64,000 nt of DNA from the NCBI GenBank assembly GCA_948964545.1, contig CAREDV010000002.1, positions 358,373 to 422,372 on the forward strand. The letters run 5' to 3'. Each line of letters begins with the position of its first letter. The first letter of the stretch is position 1. Positions 16,680 to 26,573 of the stretch are shown one piece after another. The position numbers were made by a program, and so were the translations under genes. Below the pieces are notes generated by a model. The model was given only the letters and a program-made list of their open reading frames with translations. It did not search any database and had not been told where the DNA came from. Source of the DNA: an uncultured bacterium (GTDB lineage: Bacteria; Cyanobacteriota; Vampirovibrionia; Gastranaerophilales; Gastranaerophilaceae).

Positions 16680-19511
16680 TTAAAATAAGCTTAGTTGTTC
16701 AGAATTATTTTTTTCAATAAATTTTTTATCAAATTTGCTTATTTTTAACAAATCTTCTTTAATTTTTACTAGAAATGGTGAAATTGAAAGATTTTTATAT
16801 GTTCCAAGCCATTTTCTTTTTAAGGCATGAGTTAAAAATAATTTTTCTTTCGCTCTTGTCATTCCTACATATAAAAGACGGCGTTCTTCTTCAATTTCAT
16901 CTTGTTCTTTTGCACGATACAACGGGATAATTTCATTTTCAAGTCCTGCTATAAATACACAGTTAAATTCAAGCCCTTTAGAAGAATGTAAAGTCATTAG
17001 GGTTATTCTATCTGCTCTTTTATCAAGGGTATCAGCCTCGGTTAATAAGGAGATTTCATGTATAAATTCATTTGTATCTTTGCTTATTTCGGAAAGATTT
17101 AGAAAATATTTTAAAACATAATCATCAATTTTATCTTTAAATTGTTCACAGAGAGATACAATCTGTTGGTTGAGAGGAGTTTCGCAATTTAGTTGTTTAA
17201 TAAGGTCTCTGACAGCTTTTTGTTCGCATAGAAAATCATTTGATAGTTTTATATAAGGCATTCCAGATCTATTTAATGCCTCAATTATTGGTGGCAGTTG
17301 TGAAGATGTGCGATAAAGGATTGCAAAGTCCGAGAATGAATAATTATTTTCTTCACCATCACTTCTAGCACTGTCTATTGAAAAGAAACTGTGACCGCCT
17401 ATTAGTTTTTCGATAGAATTTATAATAAATTCTGCCTCAGCTCTATCTGTCGGAGCTGTATGAATTGTAATTTTGTCATTAGGTTTATTCAAAACAGCTT
17501 CGATATTAAAACAGTTAATCATCTGATTTGAGGCATCTACAATACTGTTTGTAGAGCGGTAATTATTTTTTAAATTTATAATTTGTGTGTTTGGATAATC
17601 TTCTTTAAAATTGATGAAAAATTTTGCATTACCGCCTCTAAAACCGTATATTGCCTGATTAGGGTCGCCAATTACAAATATATTTCCATTTTTAGGAACT
17701 AAAAGTCTAATTAATTTATATTGATTTTCATCTATATCTTGATATTCATCTATAGAAATATATTTAAAATTTTCTTGGTATAATTTTAAAATTTCCGAAT
17801 TTTCTTCAAAAAGTTTTACTGTGAGAGTTATCAAATCATCAAAATTTATTGCATTTTTAAGTAAATTTTCATCCTTACATAAAGCTTTTTCTTGCTCTGA
17901 CATTACTGTAAAATCACTATTAGAATGTTTTTTTAGAATGGAAAAACAAAGTGAGTGGAAGGTATGTATATTTATAAAATTTGCTTTTTCTGCAAATATT
18001 TTGTATAGTCTGTCACGCATTTCTTGTGCTGCTCTGCGTGTAAATGTTATTGCAAGACAATTTTTAGGCGAAACTCCTTTATCTATAAGGTATTGAATAC
18101 GTTTTGTTAAAACAGTTGTTTTTCCAGAACCTGGACCTGCAGTAATTAGTAGTTGGGAGTTTTCGTTTTCAACTGCTTCTTTTTGAAATTCGTCAAGTCC
18201 AGTTTTCCTTTGAGTAAATGGCTCTGTAATTTTTTCAGGTACAGGAATAGCGATATTAAGTTTTAGATTTACCGTCTTTTTTTTTACTAGTTCTTTATCT
18301 TGAAACAGCCTAATCACTCCATATTCACCGTCATATCCTGCTTGTTTGATGACTTTACCTTCTCTTAAGCGTGAAATACCTTCACCGAGCAGTGTTGAAT
18401 ATTTTGTAATATCATCAATGGGGACATTTTGTAATATTGATAATTCTGAGCCAAAAGTATTAATAAGTCTTTCATATTCACAGGCTACTGATTTGCTGGA
18501 AGAACCAACTTGCAAAATTTCAGATAAAATTTCCTGCAATGGTACAAGGCTATAAGTTTTCCCTGCTGTAAGAGGCGGTGTAATAATTTGATTACGGTCT
18601 GAAAGCTCATTAACACGGTACAAAACACCTATAGTTAATGGCTTACCGCATACAGGGCAAATGCCGTTATATTTTTTTGTTTCTTCAGGTGTCAAACACA
18701 CATTGCATTTTCTATGGCCGTCTTCATGGTATTTACCTTCTTCTGGAAAAAATTCCACAGTACCATTATAGCCATCACCTGTTTTTAAAGCTTGCATAAT
18801 AGAAAAATAATCAGGGTCTTTGCTAAATACTGTTGCTTCTCTTGCAAGTTTAGACGGTGAATGTGCATCTGAATTAGATACAAGTCTGAATTTATCAAGT
18901 TTTGACACATGCCAATTCATTTCAGGGTCTGATGATAAACCTGTTTCAACGGCAAATATATGATCTGACAGGTCTCCATAACAATCTTCTATGCTGTCAA
19001 ATCCTGATTTAGAACCAAGTACAGAAAACCAGGGTGTCCAAATGTGTGCTGGAATAATAAATGAATTTTCTCCACTTTCCAATACTGTTTCCAAAAGATT
19101 TCTTGAATCCAGACCTAATATAGGACGGCCGTCAGAATTTATGTTTCCTATTGCACCCAGTTTTTGTCTAAAGTTTTCAGCTGCCTGTAAGTCAGGTACA
19201 AAAACAACATGGTGGACTTTTCGTGTTTTATCCCATTTTTTATATATTGTAGAAATTTCTACAGATAGAATGAATTTGACTGAAGCATTAATTGCTTTTT
19301 CTATTTCAGGCTTGAGTCTGAACGTGCCGTTGTCTGAAGGTACAAGTTTATCTTTTATTTCTGCAAACCATGCAGGATGTGTAAAGTCGCCTGTAGAAAT
19401 AAGGCTTAAACCTTTCTTTTTTGCCCATATTGCAAGTTCTTCAAGCGTACAGTTTTTGCTTGTTGCGCGTGAATATTTTGAATGTATATGTAAATCTGTA
19501 TAATAAAGCAT
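16680..19511 (-). CDS. EndoQ-like PHP endonuclease fused to a UvrD-type helicase
   Basis: About 943 residues in two parts. Residues 1-405 match the EndoQ family (endonuclease Q, which nicks 5' of deaminated bases): PHP metal residues in YTDLHIHSKYS, STGDFTHP, SVEIS, HHVVF, PAHIWTP and SNSDAHS, the four-Cys zinc site (C269, C272, C285, C288), and the C-terminal GYDGEYGVIRLF. Residues 437-943 are a superfamily 1A helicase: Walker A AGPGSGKTT (458-466), DEYQD, GDPNQAIYGFRGG, NYRST, LMTLHSSKGLEF and LLYVGMTRAKE. Start set at the ATG at 19511 because GAGGA precedes it; upstream in-frame ATGs lack this. Lies seven bases after ogt. Likely role: recognise a deaminated or otherwise damaged base, nick and unwind. 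Confidence 0.88.
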   Translation of the reverse strand: MLYYTDLHIHSKYSRATSKNCTLEELAIWAKKKGLSLISTGDFTHPAWFAEIKDKLVPSDNGTFRLKPEIEKAINASVKFILSVEISTIYKKWDKTRKVHHVVFVPDLQAAENFRQKLGAIGNINSDGRPILGLDSRNLLETVLESGENSFIIPAHIWTPWFSVLGSKSGFDSIEDCYGDLSDHIFAVETGLSSDPEMNWHVSKLDKFRLVSNSDAHSPSKLAREATVFSKDPDYFSIMQALKTGDGYNGTVEFFPEEGKYHEDGHRKCNVCLTPEETKKYNGICPVCGKPLTIGVLYRVNELSDRNQIITPPLTAGKTYSLVPLQEILSEILQVGSSSKSVACEYERLINTFGSELSILQNVPIDDITKYSTLLGEGISRLREGKVIKQAGYDGEYGVIRLFQDKELVKKKTVNLKLNIAIPVPEKITEPFTQRKTGLDEFQKEAVENENSQLLITAGPGSGKTTVLTKRIQYLIDKGVSPKNCLAITFTRRAAQEMRDRLYKIFAEKANFINIHTFHSLCFSILKKHSNSDFTVMSEQEKALCKDENLLKNAINFDDLITLTVKLFEENSEILKLYQENFKYISIDEYQDIDENQYKLIRLLVPKNGNIFVIGDPNQAIYGFRGGNAKFFINFKEDYPNTQIINLKNNYRSTNSIVDASNQMINCFNIEAVLNKPNDKITIHTAPTDRAEAEFIINSIEKLIGGHSFFSIDSARSDGEENNYSFSDFAILYRTSSQLPPIIEALNRSGMPYIKLSNDFLCEQKAVRDLIKQLNCETPLNQQIVSLCEQFKDKIDDYVLKYFLNLSEISKDTNEFIHEISLLTEADTLDKRADRITLMTLHSSKGLEFNCVFIAGLENEIIPLYRAKEQDEIEEERRLLYVGMTRAKEKLFLTHALKRKWLGTYKNLSISPFLVKIKEDLLKISKFDKKFIEKNNSEQLSLF

Positions 19512-19518
19512 TTTATCC

Positions 19519-20010
19519 TCACTGTTTTTCATTATCAAGCAATATTCTTTTTAAATCAAGTCCGCCTGCATATCCTGTTAAATTCCCGTTTTTACCAATA
19601 ACCCTATGGCATGGTATAATTATAGAAACAGGGTTATGACCTACAGCTCCGCCAACTGCTTGAGCAGATATTTTTGCAAGCCCTTTTTGTTCTGCAATTG
19701 CTTTTGCAATCTCGCCATAAGTCGTGGTTTGCCCATATGGTATTTTTAATAAAATATTCCATACTGAAAGTCGGAACTTTGAAGCTTCAAGTTTTAGTTT
19801 TGGTGTAAAATCAGGGTTATTGCCGCTAAAATATATGTCAAGCCATCTTTTTGTTTCTTCAAATATCGGCAAATTTTTTTCTATAATTTCTGAAGATAAT
19901 GTGCTGCCAAAATATTTTGCATCTTCAAACCATAAACCAATAAGGGAGCTGCTATCGCTCCCTATTGTTATTTTACCTATTGGTGAGTTGTAATAGTTTA
20001 TATAATGCAT
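19519..20010 (-). CDS. ogt: Methylated-DNA--protein-cysteine methyltransferase
   Basis: Suicide repair of O6-alkylguanine. The active site PCHRV (C134), the helix-turn-helix with YGQTTTYGEIAKAI and the Asn hinge region AVGHNPVSII are visible. Length 163 matches single-domain Ogt/MGMT. Its ATG overlaps the stop of the autotransporter gene (TAATG) and the EndoQ-helicase follows after seven bases, so the three form one transcription unit. Confidence 0.95.
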   Translation of the reverse strand: MHYINYYNSPIGKITIGSDSSSLIGLWFEDAKYFGSTLSSEIIEKNLPIFEETKRWLDIYFSGNNPDFTPKLKLEASKFRLSVWNILLKIPYGQTTTYGEIAKAIAEQKGLAKISAQAVGGAVGHNPVSIIIPCHRVIGKNGNLTGYAGGLDLKRILLDNEKQ

Positions 20011-23000
20011 TATTTACCAAGTCTATACATAAAGCCAGCTTGAAGTCCTACACCAGTTCTGCCAACATTTCTTAGAACAGCTTGGAAATAACCAGATGCT
20101 CGGTCGGTGAATTTTTTAGTAAAGCCGATACCATATTGTATATAGCCTCTTTCCATTTCAAGCTGAGGTAAATTAACATTACCTGCTCTACCGCCAGATG
20201 CACCATTTATGTTATACATATATTGTAATGTTAAATATGCACTAAATGTATCTCGTTCCCATATAAAATTCACACCTGGAGCTATATTTACACCATGCAG
20301 CATACCTGACATCATACCCATTTGACCAAAGTTTGTATGCCAGTTTTGTTGACCAAAGTAATTATATGCAGCCATTAAGTTTGGTTGTATTACAAAATCT
20401 CTATGTATGCGGATATTGTATGATGCTTTAGCTGCTGTACCTGCAAAGTAGTTAAAAGTTTCATCAGTGTGACCATATACGTCCATAGTATTTCCATAGA
20501 CTCCGCCGTAAGCCAATGCGCCCAAAATGAAGTTATTTTTATACCATGTTCCTAAGAAACCAGCCTGACCGCCGTTTTGGTACTGGCTTACATCTGCCCA
20601 ATACTGGTGAGCACCGTTATATCCTACGTATGCAGTCGGCATAAATTTCCAGCCGTTTTTCAAATCTTTTAATCCGAAATCAGCACCAATCAATGTTCCA
20701 TATGCGTTGTTTCCAACATGTTTTAACCCGTTATTCATTTGAAGATGTTCAAATGTTCCATAAGTTTTATACCATATTCCGCCGTCTTTTCTTGAATATT
20801 GATATGGCGCAAATAATGGGTCTGTTGCAGCATAGTGATTAGCCATTTTACCGCCATCTTCTTCTTTAAAGCTTGGCAGAACCATTGAGTGGGTAAACAG
20901 CATATCATCTATGGTTAACTGATTCATCCATTGTGAAACTGTTGCAACTTGACCTCTGAATACTTGAGGATTTAATTTGACTAAATCCAATGTATAGTTT
21001 CCGACTCCTGCGCCTTTTTTCAACTGATACCAGCCTATAGGAGAGAAGTTTCTTTTATCTGTAGTTTCTATATTAGCTTCAATTGGATTTCCATTTTTAT
21101 CAATAAAAATATCTCCAAGTTTAACTTGCCTATCTATAGGCGCATCATAACCATAAACATCACCGAAGAATTGCCAGTCATCAATTTTGATTGTACCATC
21201 GCCAATCATATTTCCTACAATAAACTTGTCGCTATCGTTTCTTAGACTGCTTCTTCCTAAAATATCAATATTAAAGTTAGCTTGATTTTCAATACCTAAA
21301 TTTTCGATATTTGCTCTATTTAACTGAGAATTCATAACATCAATTAAAGCTGCCTGAATAGAGCCGTCTGGATTTTTGATGCCAGATGCAGTTATACTGT
21401 CTAATGTAAATTCTTTATCAGAGGATTTTACTATAAATGCGGAGTTTTCATCAATTGTCATATCTCCTCCGCTTAATAAAGCATTATCAATTGAAAGAGA
21501 TGAATTATCGTTAAGTTTTATATCGCCGCCTGTAATTGTGCTATCTGAGTTAAGAGTGATTTTAGCACTTTCGCTTAGATTCAATTCTCCATCATCTTGA
21601 CGTAATGAGCCTGATGCTTCTGTAACTCCTTTGGCATTAATAATGCCGTTTTGATTATAAATATGCCCGTTCCATTTATCTTTATTATCAAGGTTAAGAG
21701 TTAAGTTTTCTTCAAGGTTTAAAACTGCACCTTTTTGGATATCTAGAGCAACTGCATCTTTAATATCACTTCCATTGCTTATAGTTAAAACTGATCCTGA
21801 TAGTAAGTTTAAATTTCCAGCATCTCCAACAATCAATGCACTTGCATCTTCTGTTTTTGCGTAATCAAGAGTTCCGCCTTCTTCAAGAGTAATTTTTGCA
21901 CCTGGTGCTAGTGTATCATTGTCGTTTATGGCTACATAACCGCCATCTGTAATTTTTATATTACCGCTTGTTTGTATAGCTACCTCTTGTTTGATATAGC
22001 TACCTTGTCCTACAGTTAAATTTAATTTATCAACAATAAGGTTACCGCTTTCAGCATGCAAAATTCCCATTTTGTCTGATGCCATACCGATTTTTAATGT
22101 ACTATTATCGTTTTGTGCACCAGATGTACCAAGTTTTATTGTTCCATCCCATACATCATTTGCTTGTAAGGTAACGTTTCCGTTGTTATTAATATCAAGT
22201 GTTGCACCTGTTTGAATTTCTGTTTTGCCTGTTGAATTAATTATACCGCCATTTACGTTTACTTTACTGCCTTCTGTAATGGTGGTATGTGTATCACCTT
22301 CAATTTTTGCCCCATTAGAAACATTAAGTACACTGCTCCCTTCAACTATTACGCTGCCTGATTTTATTGAACTATTATTGTCTTTCAATGTTAAGTCAGA
22401 TTTGTTAGTCAGTGTAATCTGACCGCCGTTTTGAGTGTAATTTCCGTTTCCTTTATAACCGTCGACAGTTAAATTTCCCGTATTTGTATTAATTGTTCCG
22501 TCCCATTTGTCGCCGTTATTTATTGTTAAATCTGCGTTATTTTCAAGGTTTATAATTCCATTTGTTTTAATATTAACATTAACATCAGCATTAACTTTTG
22601 TTTCAAGGTTAAGTGTACTGTCCGCAATTGTGAGTGCAGAACCGCTGAACTTTTTGTCAACTCCGTCAATTGTTGCTGTTGAACCATTTATAAGTTCCAA
22701 TTCACCTTTTGAAATATCATATTTATTGAAAATTGTTGAGTTATTTAAGGTTGTTTTACCGCTTGTTTGTGTATAAGTTCCGCTAAAACCGCTTAAATCT
22801 TTATTGTCTTTAATTTCAAAAGTCCCCTCGCTCTGATGTACGATTTTTCCATCACCTGCGATGGAGTTTTCAGAGCCGAATGAAACTTTATTATTTTTAT
22901 TATTGCCTGATACTATAAGTTCTGAATTTTCGCCATCAAGATAAATATCTGCACCATTGGCTGATTTATTGTCAGTAAAGATTATATTACCTTTGCTGGT

Positions 23001-23927
23001 GTCCATATTTACTGTTCCGCTGTTATAAATAGCTCCGCCTTTATCTGATGCCTCATTGTTAGAAAAAGTTGTTCCGCCAGAAATATTAGTTACAGCAGTT
23101 TTTTGCCAGTTGGAATTGTATATTGCACCGCCGTTTTGGGCAGTATTGCCTGAAAATTCATTTTTTTCACCAATATTAACAACGCCGTCAAAATTGGCAA
23201 TAGCTCCACCGTTTCCTGCTGCTGAGTTATTTTTAAATGTAGAGCCTGTGCCTGTAGTAAATTTTGTATTTCCTGTTGTATCGAGGTTATAGACAGCACC
23301 GCCAGTTTTAGATGTGTTGCCAATAAACTCACCTTTACCGTTAATTGTAATATTAGTATCGCCGTTATATATTGCTCCGCCTCTGTTATCGGATGAATTA
23401 TCAGTAAATTTAACGTTATCGAATGTTATAGAAGCATCAGATGAACTTCCTTGAGCAAAAATAGCGCCTCCGTTAGATTCATCATTAGCTCCTGCAGCAA
23501 TTGCCTTATTATTTGAAAAAATAACATTTCCGTTTGTTTTAACATCAAAATCTCCAGTGATGTATATAGCACCTCCAGATGCGCTGTCAACACCATCCCA
23601 GTCGGGATAAGTTTGACTTTTGCTGGTTACTGTATTGCCGTCAAAAGTAACACCGTTATTAATTGTTAAAGTACCGCCTGCTTGATAAATACCTCCGCCA
23701 AAAACAGCTTGTCCTACTGTATTTTGTAATGTATTATTTGAAATATCTTTGTTTATGGTTAGATTATGGCCGTTATTTAATATAGCCCCGCCGTTGCCAT
23801 CGTTTGTAGTAATATTTGTAATTGCATTATTGATTATTGTATCACTAGTAATTATTGTATTTTCAGCTTGAGCGCAAACCGATACAAGAGAAAGCAGCCC
23901 AGCAATAATAAGCATTTTCTTAAGCAT
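20010..23927 (-). CDS. Type V autotransporter with PMP-type repeats
   Basis: 1305 residues. Signal peptide MLKKMLIIAGLLSLVSVCA, then a passenger with nine GG-A/G-I/V motifs (GGAIYN, GGAIFA, GGAVYN and others) alternating with FxxN motifs (FSNN, FTDN, FIGN), the signature of polymorphic outer-membrane proteins. This is followed by a long right-handed-helix-like region of TLNLE/LTIN repeats and a C-terminal beta-barrel of about 280 residues starting near IWYKTYGTFEHL. The protein ends YRLGK instead of the usual terminal aromatic residue. Expected to be exported and displayed as an adhesin on the outer membrane. First gene of the unit with ogt and the EndoQ-helicase. Confidence 0.9.
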   Translation of the reverse strand: MLKKMLIIAGLLSLVSVCAQAENTIITSDTIINNAITNITTNDGNGGAILNNGHNLTINKDISNNTLQNTVGQAVFGGGIYQAGGTLTINNGVTFDGNTVTSKSQTYPDWDGVDSASGGAIYITGDFDVKTNGNVIFSNNKAIAAGANDESNGGAIFAQGSSSDASITFDNVKFTDNSSDNRGGAIYNGDTNITINGKGEFIGNTSKTGGAVYNLDTTGNTKFTTGTGSTFKNNSAAGNGGAIANFDGVVNIGEKNEFSGNTAQNGGAIYNSNWQKTAVTNISGGTTFSNNEASDKGGAIYNSGTVNMDTSKGNIIFTDNKSANGADIYLDGENSELIVSGNNKNNKVSFGSENSIAGDGKIVHQSEGTFEIKDNKDLSGFSGTYTQTSGKTTLNNSTIFNKYDISKGELELINGSTATIDGVDKKFSGSALTIADSTLNLETKVNADVNVNIKTNGIINLENNADLTINNGDKWDGTINTNTGNLTVDGYKGNGNYTQNGGQITLTNKSDLTLKDNNSSIKSGSVIVEGSSVLNVSNGAKIEGDTHTTITEGSKVNVNGGIINSTGKTEIQTGATLDINNNGNVTLQANDVWDGTIKLGTSGAQNDNSTLKIGMASDKMGILHAESGNLIVDKLNLTVGQGSYIKQEVAIQTSGNIKITDGGYVAINDNDTLAPGAKITLEEGGTLDYAKTEDASALIVGDAGNLNLLSGSVLTISNGSDIKDAVALDIQKGAVLNLEENLTLNLDNKDKWNGHIYNQNGIINAKGVTEASGSLRQDDGELNLSESAKITLNSDSTITGGDIKLNDNSSLSIDNALLSGGDMTIDENSAFIVKSSDKEFTLDSITASGIKNPDGSIQAALIDVMNSQLNRANIENLGIENQANFNIDILGRSSLRNDSDKFIVGNMIGDGTIKIDDWQFFGDVYGYDAPIDRQVKLGDIFIDKNGNPIEANIETTDKRNFSPIGWYQLKKGAGVGNYTLDLVKLNPQVFRGQVATVSQWMNQLTIDDMLFTHSMVLPSFKEEDGGKMANHYAATDPLFAPYQYSRKDGGIWYKTYGTFEHLQMNNGLKHVGNNAYGTLIGADFGLKDLKNGWKFMPTAYVGYNGAHQYWADVSQYQNGGQAGFLGTWYKNNFILGALAYGGVYGNTMDVYGHTDETFNYFAGTAAKASYNIRIHRDFVIQPNLMAAYNYFGQQNWHTNFGQMGMMSGMLHGVNIAPGVNFIWERDTFSAYLTLQYMYNINGASGGRAGNVNLPQLEMERGYIQYGIGFTKKFTDRASGYFQAVLRNVGRTGVGLQAGFMYRLGK

Positions 23928-23988
23928 CTTTTATACTCCATTCCTAATTCAACATAATTATTTTATAATAAATAAACTTATAAGTAAA

Positions 23989-24615
23989 TCATGATTCTTT
24001 CAAATGCTTAACATGTTTATAAATATATATAATTCCTAGAATTCCAAATATTATAACAATTGCTATGTCAAATTTATGCCAGATGTGCTTGAAAGCTTCC
24101 ATATTCTGTCCCATTTTTACACCTGCATAAACAAGCAGATAGCTCCAAACAAGTGAACCTAAAAATGTTAAAGTAAAAAACACTCTTTTTTTAGCTCTTA
24201 AAATTCCTGCTGGCAGGGAGATAAAAGTTCTTACAACAGGAAGCATTCTGCAAATGAAAAACGCCCAGTCTCCGTATTTTTCAACCCATTTGTCAGCTTC
24301 TTCAAGGTCTTTGTGTGAGATTAAAAAATATTTTCCGTATTTTTCAACAAATTTTCTTCCGCCAAAATATCCCAGATAATATGAAGGAATTGACCCGAGT
24401 ACGCACCCGAATGCTCCCGCAAGTGCTGCTATGTGGAAATTCATCTCTCCTTTGCTTACAATATATCCTGCAAACGGTAATATAGCCTCACTCGGAAGCG
24501 GTATGTTGCAGGATTCTATTGCCATAAGCAGACTTATTCCCCACGGCCCCATTACATTAATTACGTGTTCTATAAAATTGATTAAAAATGCTAAAATTGA
24601 GTTTATAAATTCCAT
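23989..24615 (-). CDS. DedA family membrane protein
   Basis: SNARE-associated/DedA fold inner-membrane protein of 208 residues with about five hydrophobic segments. ESCNIPLPSEAILPFAGY and the re-entrant signature FICRMLPVVRTFISLPAG are diagnostic. Members of the family recycle undecaprenyl phosphate or other lipids. It starts five bases after the M49 peptidase stop. Confidence 0.92.
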   Translation of the reverse strand: MEFINSILAFLINFIEHVINVMGPWGISLLMAIESCNIPLPSEAILPFAGYIVSKGEMNFHIAALAGAFGCVLGSIPSYYLGYFGGRKFVEKYGKYFLISHKDLEEADKWVEKYGDWAFFICRMLPVVRTFISLPAGILRAKKRVFFTLTFLGSLVWSYLLVYAGVKMGQNMEAFKHIWHKFDIAIVIIFGILGIIYIYKHVKHLKES

Positions 24616-24619
24616 TATT

Positions 24620-26344
24620 CTATTCCTTTAAAAGTTTCTCAGCTAATTCGCTTTCAGTGCGACCGTTTAGTGTTTTATTTATTTTTTGAAGTTTCTGTGC
24701 GATAAGTTCAAGATTATCAGTCCAGATAAAATTATCTAAAACATATTTTTCAGCTTTTTCGAAATCACCCTCTATTTGAATTCTCACAATTTCAGACAGC
24801 ATTTCTTTTGCGATAGGTACAATTTTATCAATATTTACGTGAATTTTACCGTCAATAATGTCATAAGCACCGCGTTCTGCAAAATATTTGTTCTGCATAA
24901 CGGTACGTACTCTGTGTGCTTGACTCAAAGTTGGTTTTGATTTTAAGAAGTTATCGGCTATTGTTGTTACGATAATCTGCTTTCGTTGTTCTTCTGTGTA
25001 CATACCAAGTTCTGTGAGTAAATCTACAAACGCCAGCGCGCCCATATCTGCTTTGTTTTCTTCAATGATGTTTCTATACTTACCGAGAGTTTCGCAAGCC
25101 TTTTTAGGCCCGAGAGAGTGCGCATTTTCGTGACCAATTGTGAACCAATGGTCAGCTTCATCCAAATAGTATTGATGCTGATCTTTATCTAAAATTTCAT
25201 CAAGTCTTTCCTGTAATTTTTTCATGTCGCTTATGAAACGAATTTGCCTGTGATAAACGTTACGTCTGCCGCCACCGATTGTTAAGGATAGTTTGTCATC
25301 ATTTGGAAGGTTTTCTGCTAATGTAATTCCGCCTCTGTATTCGCCAACATCACCTGTCACAGCAACCAGATCAACATCAACCATAGTTTGTTTTGCATCC
25401 TGATTAGGATTGATGTTTTGTTCATATTCATTACTGAAAGGCATGTTTTGTGCAAGTGTAGGTAAATACTGTTTTATTGCCATTAAAGCTTCTGTTCCTT
25501 TTTTGTTTACAATACCGACGCGTCCGCCTAAAAAATCTTTTGGAATCGGTGAAATTCCATGTTCTTCCAAAGCTTGTGAAAGCTCTTTATTTTCGACAAT
25601 TGTACCTGTCATTTCATCTTCATAATTTTCGCGTGTAATTGTAAATTCAAGCGGAGTATCCTGCAATGTCGCCCATTTTTTATCAGCGTAAGCATCAAGC
25701 ATAGGGTCAGCTTTTCTCAAAGCTTCTGCCTGTAATTTTAAATACTCGTTAAAATCTGCATTTGTTGAAACTTCTGAAGCTTTTTCAATTTCGTCCGCCA
25801 TTTTTGCAAAATCATCTTTGAATTTGTCAATATAATCCGTGCCTTTAAGATATTCGCCATTTCTTTCAACAACAGAACGCTGTGTTAAGATTTTTTTTAC
25901 CTCATCTGCCATACCGTCTTTAAGCATTTTTGTCAGAATTGAGTGAAATTCCTCTTTAGATAAATCCTCAGGGTAAACGCCTTTTCCTGGCATTTCAACT
26001 ATACCTTTTGCAAGATTAATCTTGTTTGACATTGTATCAATTGCGTTAATACCTTTTTGAGCATCAAAAAGAATTTTTGTAAGCTCTGCTTGTTTGTTTC
26101 CATTTGCAATTTCTCTTTCCAAGAACGCTTGAAATTCCAAATTATGATGACAGTCAATCTGCATGTTAATTTTTTCTAAAATATAAGCTGCTTTTACAAG
26201 ATGTTTCAATGCTTCTTTATCGCCGTCTGCAAGTTTAAGATATTCGGGCGCATCTGCTTTAAGCATTTTTTTACTCATTAAGTAATCTTTATGTGTGCGT
26301 TTTTCCAATTCTTCCATGGAAAGGTTAAATTCAAACTCTCTCAT
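24620..26344 (-). CDS. M49-type (dipeptidyl-peptidase III-like) zinc peptidase
   Basis: 574 residues, cytosolic (no signal peptide). The zinc site is GHENAHSLGP with HENAH at 405-409, and the second half site is EENKAD at 428-433, supplying the third ligand. Classical DPP III has a six-residue HELLGH; a five-residue HExxH form is known from Caldithrix abyssi (HEISH) and plant Nudix-linked homologues (HELCHGIGP). The C-terminal helical half and N-terminal helical extension fit. Probably removes dipeptides from peptides. Downstream of it is the DedA gene. Confidence 0.75.
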   Translation of the reverse strand: MREFEFNLSMEELEKRTHKDYLMSKKMLKADAPEYLKLADGDKEALKHLVKAAYILEKINMQIDCHHNLEFQAFLEREIANGNKQAELTKILFDAQKGINAIDTMSNKINLAKGIVEMPGKGVYPEDLSKEEFHSILTKMLKDGMADEVKKILTQRSVVERNGEYLKGTDYIDKFKDDFAKMADEIEKASEVSTNADFNEYLKLQAEALRKADPMLDAYADKKWATLQDTPLEFTITRENYEDEMTGTIVENKELSQALEEHGISPIPKDFLGGRVGIVNKKGTEALMAIKQYLPTLAQNMPFSNEYEQNINPNQDAKQTMVDVDLVAVTGDVGEYRGGITLAENLPNDDKLSLTIGGGRRNVYHRQIRFISDMKKLQERLDEILDKDQHQYYLDEADHWFTIGHENAHSLGPKKACETLGKYRNIIEENKADMGALAFVDLLTELGMYTEEQRKQIIVTTIADNFLKSKPTLSQAHRVRTVMQNKYFAERGAYDIIDGKIHVNIDKIVPIAKEMLSEIVRIQIEGDFEKAEKYVLDNFIWTDNLELIAQKLQKINKTLNGRTESELAEKLLKE

Positions 26345-26442
26345 ATAAATTCTCCTTTTTTTTTATTAATATAACACAAATGAGTGTATATTTCACCTTA
26401 TTTAGTTTTGTAAAATCTTTGCGGTTTGCGGGTTGCAGGGTA

Positions 26443-26471
26443 TTGAGAAATATGTTAAAATGTGCTACAAT
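26443..26471 (+). promoter_or_regulatory. Sigma-70-type promoter upstream of the phosphodiester glycosidase gene
   Basis: TTGAGA (26443-26448), a 17-base spacer, and TACAAT (26466-26471) preceded by TGC, an extended -10. It leaves a leader of about 95 bases before the start codon, in which GAGTG and CACTC can pair. The rest of the 229-base divergent gap holds no gene I can support. Confidence 0.6.
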
Positions 26472-26573
26472 AATAGTAGGAAGTTCCTTAATCAATTGAA
26501 AAAGGTTTCCGATGAGTGTTATTCCCCGAGCCACTCTTAAATCAAAAAGGTATCCGAAAATCTTGGTGACGAT

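Noticed and set aside
22225..23332. Open frames on the opposite strand of the autotransporter
   Set aside because: They are shadows of a repetitive gene, without ribosome sites or recognisable products.
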